Part shown: in pieces, positions 50,795-57,329 of the stretch
Layout of the letters: each line of letters starts with the position of its first letter
Position numbering within the stretch: position 1 is the first letter of the stretch
Origin: Alistipes sp. CAG:435
Lineage (GTDB): Bacteria; Bacteroidota; Bacteroidia; Bacteroidales; UBA932
Assembly: GCA_000433355.1 (NCBI GenBank)
Contig: FR893154.1
Coordinates: 157,276 to 214,604, forward strand
Reading direction: 5' to 3'
Length of the DNA stretch: 57,329 bases
Translations under genes and position numbers: made by a program
The notes under the pieces: generated by a model
Databases searched by the model: none
What the model was told of the DNA's origin: nothing
The model's input: the letters and a program-made list of their open reading frames with translations, nothing else

Positions 50795-52992
50795 AACATA
50801 CCTCCTATTCTTTCCAACACATTTAACGAGTCTTTATACTTTTCCAATTCCGCAGTCTTATTCTTCATATCCGCCTCAAGTTTTTCCACATGGTCCTCTA
50901 TCGCCGCCTCCACTCTTGATATGAATTCATCCTTACGATCCTTGAACACAGACACAGTCTCCTCCTTGGCTTTTCTCAAGGCTTCCTTATACTGTCCCCG
51001 CGCTGCATCGATTATCTGAAAAGCCTTGTCACGAGCCGCCATCTCTACTTCTGACGCCTTTTTGGCCATCCAATTTCTCGCGTCCACCTCTTTCATGCTC
51101 GGCGTCGCTGTAGGGACATCCGGCAAGTTCTGCAATTCCATAGCCATATGAGATCTGATGTCATTTTTAATATCGGATGTCTCAATAGTACTTGAGTTAC
51201 CCATTGAAGCCAAAACTTCTTCAAGTTTTGTCCTTAACGCATCGCTCTCTATTATCGCTTCAGTATCATTCAATTCGCACTCAGTGATAATATTTCCGAC
51301 TTTGTCGCCGATCTCAGACATAAGCTTACCAGAGTCTTCTTTCCAAATGGTATCCAGTTGTTTTGCAGAGCGTTCAATCTCTGAAACTATGTTATCAATA
51401 AGTCTCTGTTTATTAACAACAGGATAAGAGACATCCATCTTCGCTGAGCCGATAAAATCTCGTTCTCGCCTGACCGTGATTGTCTCTAGCGTAGTCGGGA
51501 CATTCCCAGTCCAGTTGATTTCAAAACTATTCCAACATTCCTTACGATAACGTTCAGCCTTTTCATCAGAAACGTTCGCCAAAGAGTTGATCTCTCGTCT
51601 GATCTTGCTCACAATTTCAATATTTGCCTTGCGTGTCGCTTCAAGCGCGGAAATGTCGCTGCTCTCCAATGTACGGATACGGGTCTCAATTTCCTCTTTG
51701 CCGTCTTTAAGAATCTTATGCAGCTCACCGGAAGAATTGGAAAAGTATGAATTGACCTTATTTTTTATTATACTATCACGGTTCTTCACAAAAACACCAT
51801 CAAGATAATCTTTCCTGAGCACGTCCATCTGTGACAGGTTAAAAAAAGTATCCTTTATGTCCTGGTCATTCGAAAAATAGCTCGGGTAGAAGTTTTTCAT
51901 TCTCGACACGACATGATTCTCCGTCGCGTCCCAGCGATCTTTCGGCTTATTAGCGATAGAGTAACCTATTCCAGAACTAGCGATGAAAATAGGGTCGTCC
52001 CCTCTATAGTCAGAAGTCGACAGATTTCTTTGCAACTGCTTCTTCAGTTGTACTTCACAATCCACAATCGCATTTCCAAGATTGTCAGGGAATTTTGTTC
52101 CTACATCCTGAAGGACTGAATCAAACTTGCTGGCAACCAAGACAACTGTCCCAATGCCCTGTGAGCCTAATCTTCCCGTAAGGAAATTAACATCTGTACT
52201 ATCAAAGAATCGTCCAGAATAACTTAAGAAGAACACCCCGTGGCATTCGCGCAGGAACTCCCTTGTCCTCATCTCTCTTGACACGACAGGATCGTTGACA
52301 CCAGGAGTGTCCACTATCCTGAGGTTCCTTAACCTGTCATCATTCAGTCTGATTGTAAGGAACTTCACTATGGAAGTATATTTACCATCCGCTCCCACAT
52401 AGTCCTCAAGAACATTCTGCAGATCACGAATGTCAGAGAACGATTCTGTTGAAACCTTCGACTTATCGCATATCTCATTTTGAGCCACTCTCGCGCATTT
52501 GGCCACGAGTTCTTTTGCCGCGATAAGATCATCCGGGATATTCGCCATCTTGGCTATATCCTCTTCCGAAAGGAAAGGTGAACATTCCCTTTGCTCCTGG
52601 ATCATACTGTCATATTCCTTTGCTTTGTCCAGGAATGTCGTCCATTCCCCTTTGTTATAATACTCAACAGCAAATTCATTTTGTTCTCCATACTCAAGCA
52701 CTGTCAATCCTGCGGTCATTGGTGTAGAAGCACGAGGAAGGACGTTTTCTCCTTCAAAAAACAACGAGTTCAAAAACGACGACTTCCCCGCTTTCACCTG
52801 CCCCACGACCCCTATCTTCAGGATTTCATTGTCCTTTTTCAAAGTATCTCCACCTTTTTCCACCTCCATGAATTTATTCTTAATCTTCACAAAGATGTTC
52901 TTTATGTTCTCGTTATCGATGCCACAAGCCGACACCAACTCCCCATTCAAGTTTGAGAATACTTCTTCATAATTTTCCAAACTAATTGACAT
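50791..52992 (-). CDS. Dynamin-like GTPase, third of three
   Basis: 733-aa dynamin superfamily protein. G1 GQVKAGKSS (64-72), G2 Thr93 in PMTAGLT, G3 DTPG (228-231), G4-like SKFD (288-291, where N/TKxD is usual). After the GTPase domain comes a long helical stalk (about 380-730) with a predicted coiled coil at the C terminus (EAAIEDHVEKLEADMKNKTA and on to the end). No clear transmembrane helix, so membrane contact may be through the 224-aa partner encoded next (4-bp overlap). Family members use GTP to tubulate, fuse or cut membranes. It begins 4 bp after the ankyrin-tailed paralogue. It is not closely similar to the other two outside the G motifs, so this is not a recent duplication. Confidence 0.86.
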   Translation of the reverse strand: MSISLENYEEVFSNLNGELVSACGIDNENIKNIFVKIKNKFMEVEKGGDTLKKDNEILKIGVVGQVKAGKSSFLNSLFFEGENVLPRASTPMTAGLTVLEYGEQNEFAVEYYNKGEWTTFLDKAKEYDSMIQEQRECSPFLSEEDIAKMANIPDDLIAAKELVAKCARVAQNEICDKSKVSTESFSDIRDLQNVLEDYVGADGKYTSIVKFLTIRLNDDRLRNLRIVDTPGVNDPVVSREMRTREFLRECHGVFFLSYSGRFFDSTDVNFLTGRLGSQGIGTVVLVASKFDSVLQDVGTKFPDNLGNAIVDCEVQLKKQLQRNLSTSDYRGDDPIFIASSGIGYSIANKPKDRWDATENHVVSRMKNFYPSYFSNDQDIKDTFFNLSQMDVLRKDYLDGVFVKNRDSIIKNKVNSYFSNSSGELHKILKDGKEEIETRIRTLESSDISALEATRKANIEIVSKIRREINSLANVSDEKAERYRKECWNSFEINWTGNVPTTLETITVRRERDFIGSAKMDVSYPVVNKQRLIDNIVSEIERSAKQLDTIWKEDSGKLMSEIGDKVGNIITECELNDTEAIIESDALRTKLEEVLASMGNSSTIETSDIKNDIRSHMAMELQNLPDVPTATPSMKEVDARNWMAKKASEVEMAARDKAFQIIDAARGQYKEALRKAKEETVSVFKDRKDEFISRVEAAIEDHVEKLEADMKNKTAELEKYKDSLNVLERIGGML

Positions 52993-52996
52993 ATTA

Positions 52997-55120
52997 CTAA
53001 AATTTAGAGATCCAGCTTTCGAAATTATTGTTCTTTGCCACCTCGGCCAATGGCCTTGACTTTGCGACCAATCCCCTGTCTGCCTCCATCAGAAGCTCAC
53101 ATATATCTTGATAATGACATGATGCCGCTGTTTCCAGCGCATTATAACCACGGTTGTCTTTCAAAGACAGATCTACACTATGGCTAATGAAAAACTTCAT
53201 CATAGCATTATTTCCACATTTTGCGGTATAAGTCAATGGAGAATACCCTTGAGAATTATATTTTGTCAAATCCACGCCAGAGGAGAAACAATTCAGAAAA
53301 CGAGGCATATTATCATTGGCTATAGCAGAGAATATGTCTGTGTCCTGATCATTTCGTATGCCACGCATACAATCAAGACGCTTCTTTATCAGTTTAGATG
53401 CCTCATCATAGCATTGCTCAAATGAAGAAATGGTTTTATTCTGCGCATCCACAAGAAACTTTTTATATTCATTCAGGGACTTGATCGCTATATTCACATC
53501 TTTAGTATCCTGAATGAGAGCACCTCCTGCAATATCCTCTTTTGCCGCCTCATATTTTTGCTTGATGTTCTCGAACAGCTCCTTTCTATATTCATTTTTC
53601 CAATAGTCAGGGATTTCTTCATCATTCCATAGCTCTAAAAACTGATTGTACAGTTCACAGGCTTTTTGATATCGATTGCCAATTGATGAAGCATCTTTGA
53701 AAAAACCGACTTTGTCGCTCCATTCTTCTTCCCGATCAAGCGACTTTGACCATCCTTCAAGGGCTTCATTTACAAAAGAACACAGATGCTGTATACAGTC
53801 TAATTGCCTATCATAATCACCCAACAATATGTCTTTGAGATTGTCCAAATCATCTTTTGAACCACTAAGTGCCTCTCTTTTATTCCTCGACGCCTTATCC
53901 TTATCCCTTATCAGGCTCTCTCTTATTTCGTAGCATTTTTTCAGCAAAGCCTCACACTCCGTTTCTTTCTCCTGAAATACTTTTTCTATACGATTCACAA
54001 AATAGTCCTTATCGTCCGAAAGACCAACACATTCATTAAGATCACTCAAGAACGAAGATAATGACTCGTTTCCTCTTCCACTGAAGACCACATTCGGAGT
54101 ATCTCTTGAATAAGCGACTATATCCAGCGGCTGGACTTTCAACTTTGACTCACATATTGTTCTTGATCTTTTAAGTATCTTCGAAACCTCCTCAGTGGAC
54201 TTTTTATCCATCTTATTGAAAATAATAAGAACAGACTTATTACCCTCGATGCTATTAAGGATTTCTATATCTTTCTGACTTATTGTTCCCGCTTCTATAT
54301 CAATACACCAAAATACAACATCAGCATTGCTCACGGCCTTCAAAGCAGTATCCTTGTCAGAACTTTTGTTCTCAGCATTGGAGTTGTCTGAATTGTTATA
54401 GCCAGGAGTATCGATAAAAGTCATATTTTTCAAATAACCTTTTTCTTTTGATACCGGAACAAACACATACAGGTTATCCAGTACTGAAGCCACATGGACT
54501 TTTGACCGTGAGGAATGCTGTATGCAGTCAAGAACCTCTTTATCCAAAGAAACCCAGTCTCCCTTAATATTTTTTCCTCTTACGCATAAGTCATTTATCT
54601 TGTCAGAAGTATTAATATAGGTATTAACCATTGAAACCGGTTCGATACCCGTCGGAAGCACCTCCCCTATGCCTGTAATGCTGTTCAAAAATGATGATTT
54701 GCCTGAACTATAGCCACCACACACCGCAATCTTCATTGAGGATTGGGCATTGGACTCTTCTTGTGCCGCAATAGCGTCTTCACGAATCTTTTTACAAAGA
54801 TTCACAATCTCATCGATAGACTTGCCTATAAGCAAATCAAAGCGGTCATTGTCATCCAACGAACCTTCAATCAATTCTGATTTTATCGAATGGAGTTTAT
54901 CATAACAATGTCCAAACCGCTCATTCAAACAAAGAGCGTCCAACGTCTTTAGGAAAGGCTCATAAGTATCCTCTGCAGACAGATCCGCCGCAGACGTACA
55001 AATGTGCGCCACAAGATCCAACGCCATCTGCGGATCTTCGTATTTGTTTATCTTCAATAATGAAGATATGGACTTTCGGCCCATATCCTCACCTTTCTTC
55101 TTAATAAAACCAAACCCCAT
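52997..55120 (-). CDS. Dynamin-like GTPase with C-terminal ankyrin repeats
   Basis: 707 aa. A helical N-terminal region of about 125 residues precedes the GTPase: G1 GGYSSGKSS (135-143), G2 region EPVSMVNTYI (about 160-169), G3 DTPG (237-240), G4 NKMD (302-305). A helical stalk extends to about residue 600. The C terminus (about 600-685) contains ankyrin repeats (GYSPLTYTAKCGNNAMMKFF; GYNALETAASCHYQDICELL), a protein-protein interaction module rarely attached to dynamins. It may recruit a partner or sense a target. Situated between the other two dynamin-like genes with gaps of 3-4 bp. Dynamin membership is clear from the G1 and G3 motifs with long helical arms. Confidence 0.85.
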   Translation of the reverse strand: MGFGFIKKKGEDMGRKSISSLLKINKYEDPQMALDLVAHICTSAADLSAEDTYEPFLKTLDALCLNERFGHCYDKLHSIKSELIEGSLDDNDRFDLLIGKSIDEIVNLCKKIREDAIAAQEESNAQSSMKIAVCGGYSSGKSSFLNSITGIGEVLPTGIEPVSMVNTYINTSDKINDLCVRGKNIKGDWVSLDKEVLDCIQHSSRSKVHVASVLDNLYVFVPVSKEKGYLKNMTFIDTPGYNNSDNSNAENKSSDKDTALKAVSNADVVFWCIDIEAGTISQKDIEILNSIEGNKSVLIIFNKMDKKSTEEVSKILKRSRTICESKLKVQPLDIVAYSRDTPNVVFSGRGNESLSSFLSDLNECVGLSDDKDYFVNRIEKVFQEKETECEALLKKCYEIRESLIRDKDKASRNKREALSGSKDDLDNLKDILLGDYDRQLDCIQHLCSFVNEALEGWSKSLDREEEWSDKVGFFKDASSIGNRYQKACELYNQFLELWNDEEIPDYWKNEYRKELFENIKQKYEAAKEDIAGGALIQDTKDVNIAIKSLNEYKKFLVDAQNKTISSFEQCYDEASKLIKKRLDCMRGIRNDQDTDIFSAIANDNMPRFLNCFSSGVDLTKYNSQGYSPLTYTAKCGNNAMMKFFISHSVDLSLKDNRGYNALETAASCHYQDICELLMEADRGLVAKSRPLAEVAKNNNFESWISKF

Positions 55121-55123
55121 GAT

Positions 55124-56833
55124 TTAAATGCATTTCTGTAATTCAATCAGACTCTCTAACTTCACCGTCAAAGATGCAGCCTTTTGTTCTCTCTCTTCTT
55201 TTTCCTCGTTTTGCTGTTTCAGAATAGCCTGAATGTTGTCATTGTATTTCTTGGTCTCCTCCTCTATCAGTGTTTGAATATTACTGTCAACCTCAGCACG
55301 TTGGGAAGAAATAATCTCCTCAATAGAAGATCGCAGAGACTCAACTATTTTATATACCACCTCGGTTGAGAATTTAAGCTTGATTTCATTAATCTTGTTC
55401 TCCTTGCTCTTACCAAAAATCATTCTCATCAAATCAGGAAGAATGTTAACAACAATTGTTATGATTGGTGTGAGAACTTTGGCAAATCCCTTGAGAAGAG
55501 TAGATAAGCCCTTATAGGCGACAAGCTTTTCTGCCACTTTGTCCAGTCCTTTCTTCAGCATACCCTCAAGGACATCTTTTCCAAGCAGATTCTCAACCAT
55601 TTCGGTTGCACCATTCAAAAGATCATTGTCCTTGTCATTTATGATATTGTCAACATTCAGAGTAAATTCTTGAACTGCTCCACTGATGACATCTCCATAC
55701 TCTGTCACTTCCCTCTTTAAAGAGTTTACCAAAACAGGACGAATTACTGTCATTATCTCGTTAGCGAACACATTAGTGTCAACCTGCTGGTATAGCAATG
55801 TGGCAAGGTACCCTGATTTTGATTTCAAGGCTACTGTTATATCCTGCAAAATATCGTCAGCAGAACCGGAAACAGACTGCGCAGCACTTGCCCTTTTCTT
55901 GACATTCTCAATTGCGTCATCTTTTTCTCTCCGCAATTTTTCCAGTTTACCAGAATAATCTGATTCATTGGAAAGCAGCAATTTTATCTGTAGTTGTAAC
56001 TCAACTATGAAACCATTAACGTAATTTGTAACCGGCAACTTGAACCGGTTTTCAATAAGTATCTCCGAATCTATCGAGTTAAGAATCTTCTCCAGTTCTG
56101 AGTAATTCTTATCTACCGCCGATGTCACAGCCACAGGAACTTTCTTTCCCAAATACTTTTCAGCAACCTCCTCAACGGTTCTCTTTATTTTGTCCACTTC
56201 TTCGGAAGACTTTTTATCACATTTAGAAATCGCGATATAGACATCCGACCCGTACTTCTTGACCTCATCAATGAAATTCAGTGTCGTAGCCCTTAGTGTT
56301 CCGCACTCGGCATCTGTCACAAGCATGAAGCACGTTCCATCCTGAACATAATTCAGGATAGCATTGTTGTGAGCCTCAACACCGGAATCAATGCCTGGCA
56401 TATCAACTATAACGACATGCTTTTCATTAAGTGCCTTAATCTTCTGATTATTAACGAAGACTTTCACTAGGTTCGTTGGAGTAAGATTCAGTTCAGAAAC
56501 CTTGGAGAGAGGAGCGGTTTCTTTTACATTCCCGCCATCCACAATCTCGAGACGTTCTTGTTCTGAATAGTATAACTCATAAGAAACAGCCGTTTCAGGC
56601 AAGATGTTAGTCGGCAAGAGGTCTATCCCAAGAAAGCTGTTTATTAAAGAACTCTTACCTGCATTGAAATCTCCAACGAATGGAACTTTGACATAAGCGT
56701 GATTATTCAGATCTAGTTCTAGACCATCCCTATCCAGCCCAGCCTTGATTATCGAATCTTGATTGTTAAGGCTATCTTTAGCAATAGCGCAAGCCTTCTC
56801 GACCACCGAGACAAAATGTTGTACTTTATCCAT
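55124..56833 (-). CDS. Dynamin-like GTPase with hydrophobic membrane segment
   Basis: 569 aa. G1 GDFNAGKSS (54-62), G2 Thr81 in ETAVSYEL, G3 as DMPG (144-147), G4-like SKCD (203-206). A helical stalk contains a strongly hydrophobic stretch (LLKGFAKVLTPIITIVVNIL, about 435-455) followed by basic residues (FGKSKENK), the layout of a membrane paddle as in bacterial dynamin-like proteins. The C terminus is a coiled coil (EEETKKYNDNIQAILKQQNE). It is the first of the three GTPase genes, 21 bp after the zinc-ribbon gene, so it likely acts as the membrane-inserting member of a hetero-oligomer. Confidence 0.87.
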   Translation of the reverse strand: MDKVQHFVSVVEKACAIAKDSLNNQDSIIKAGLDRDGLELDLNNHAYVKVPFVGDFNAGKSSLINSFLGIDLLPTNILPETAVSYELYYSEQERLEIVDGGNVKETAPLSKVSELNLTPTNLVKVFVNNQKIKALNEKHVVIVDMPGIDSGVEAHNNAILNYVQDGTCFMLVTDAECGTLRATTLNFIDEVKKYGSDVYIAISKCDKKSSEEVDKIKRTVEEVAEKYLGKKVPVAVTSAVDKNYSELEKILNSIDSEILIENRFKLPVTNYVNGFIVELQLQIKLLLSNESDYSGKLEKLRREKDDAIENVKKRASAAQSVSGSADDILQDITVALKSKSGYLATLLYQQVDTNVFANEIMTVIRPVLVNSLKREVTEYGDVISGAVQEFTLNVDNIINDKDNDLLNGATEMVENLLGKDVLEGMLKKGLDKVAEKLVAYKGLSTLLKGFAKVLTPIITIVVNILPDLMRMIFGKSKENKINEIKLKFSTEVVYKIVESLRSSIEEIISSQRAEVDSNIQTLIEEETKKYNDNIQAILKQQNEEKEEREQKAASLTVKLESLIELQKCI

Positions 56834-56854
56834 AATAAAAATAATTAATTATCA

Positions 56855-57049
56855 TTATCTTACACTGTTACTTTCCTTCCTGTCCAACCAAGACCGAATC
56901 CAGCCCAACGGGCCGAGCTGATAGCTTTTGGTGCCGCATTTGGGGCAGGGCATTGGCATGGAGTAAACGGTGGCGTTGTCTTCGAGGTCGAGGGCCTTGA
57001 AGACGTGACCGCAGTTGGGGCAACGGAATAATGTGGTTCCTCTCAGCAT
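56855..57049 (-). CDS. Small zinc-ribbon protein
   Basis: 64 aa with two C-x-x-C knuckles: FRCPNCGHVF (about 8-17) and MPCPKCGTKSY (about 33-43). These match a zinc-ribbon fold. The C-terminal part (GWIRSWLDRKESNSVR) is basic. It is the most upstream recognised gene of the minus-strand cluster, 21 bp before the first dynamin-like gene, so it is probably co-transcribed. It could bind nucleic acid or act as a small regulator or adaptor. Similar short zinc ribbons occur elsewhere in Bacteroidetes, so a link to the dynamins rests on position only. Confidence 0.75.
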   Translation of the reverse strand: MLRGTTLFRCPNCGHVFKALDLEDNATVYSMPMPCPKCGTKSYQLGPLGWIRSWLDRKESNSVR

Positions 57050-57061
57050 GGTTGTTTTGCT

Positions 57062-57329
57062 TTTTTTTAGTTAGATTCTCTTTATCAACTTGTTAGAAAA
57101 TCCGATAATTATTTTTACTCTACAAAATAAGCTCTTTTCAGTGCCATAATCAGGCATCTTGAAAGAGTCGTTTCTTATAACGCTGTAAATATATTCATTT
57201 ATTTTGTGAATAGTTGGTTGATTTTTGGTCCATATTTGGTCCAAATGAAGGTGGAGGAAGACTTGGTTACGCACGGGAGGGCTGCCTAGTACTTTGTAAC
57301 ACTTAAAAGTTCAATATAGGATAGAGGTG
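57062..57329. promoter_or_regulatory. Upstream region of the dynamin cluster with two 11-bp-spaced TTTGGTCCA boxes
   Basis: AT-rich, with no supported gene. TTTGGTCCA occurs at 57224-57232 and 57235-57243, an exact 11-bp period, about one helical turn. This spacing suits a dimeric or tandem DNA-binding protein or an attachment-type site. A -7-like TTATTTTG lies on the minus strand near 57130-57123, one base off the consensus, and could drive the cluster. The window ends here. Confidence 0.4.

Noticed and set aside
57071..57274. 67-aa open frame on the minus strand upstream of the zinc-ribbon gene
   Set aside because: No recognisable motif, AT-rich sequence in which random frames are common, and it covers the repeated TTTGGTCCA boxes and probable promoter.
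1..57329. tRNA or rRNA genes
   Set aside because: I found no cloverleaf with a TTCGA-type loop and CCA-like end, and no rRNA signature, in any intergenic region.

Overview
The window comes from a member of the order Bacteroidales. The evidence is a SusC/SusD pair, a non-SusD TonB-linked barrel, Bacteroidetes-type promoters (a -7 box TAnnTTTG, in two places with TTTG 19 nt upstream), no Shine-Dalgarno boxes, and Bacteroidales-like housekeeping proteins. The genus cannot be fixed from this sequence. Most of the window is moderately GC-rich. From about 48 kb to the right edge it becomes clearly AT-richer.

Layout. 1-5.66 kb (+): the end of the division cluster (ftsA missing its 5' end, ftsZ), then a PfkB sugar kinase and a secreted GH13 enzyme. 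5.66-9.19 kb (-): a SWIM-finger SNF2 ATPase. 9.46-24.22 kb (-): a compact ten-gene polysaccharide-utilisation-like operon. It holds a secreted MBL-fold lipoprotein, two unknown proteins, SusD, SusC, a BACON-type surface lipoprotein, two FAD-dependent oxidoreductases (one Tat-exported, one cytoplasmic), a secreted unknown protein and a sodium/solute symporter. It contains no recognisable glycoside hydrolase or lyase. A divergent LacI-family regulator (24.37-25.39 kb) and two LacI-type palindromes in the shared promoter region explain how it is switched. 25.46-45.12 kb: mostly housekeeping genes (gltX, a TlpA-like protein, HIT, greA; an aspartyl protease; xseBA; the ysxC-prs-der-LysE-PASTA-rluD run; a TonB-linked barrel; ruvC-serS; rpmA-rplU).

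45.28-45.89 kb is an array of eleven about 52-bp units, each able to form a hairpin. Next to it is the most unusual region, 45.89-57.05 kb, which is all on the minus strand with gaps of only a few bases. In transcription order it encodes a small zinc ribbon, three different dynamin-like GTPases (one with a C-terminal ankyrin tail), a coiled-coil protein with a membrane hairpin, a small unknown ORF, a large coiled-coil/membrane protein, a soluble coiled-coil protein, a 31-residue membrane micro-protein, a DUF4112 membrane protein, a three-motif Asp-box protein and an LHH-type HNH nuclease. I propose this as a candidate undescribed membrane-remodelling and nuclease system, possibly for defence or interbacterial conflict. 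That function is inference only.

Three features recur at larger scale. The hexamer GAATAT/ATATTC is strongly over-represented in the host-like part of the window but near background in the dynamin part. Two long hairpins 7.7 kb apart share the same 18-nt core with loop CACGTTAC. A small element at 39.1-39.4 kb has terminal inverted repeats inside 30-bp direct repeats.
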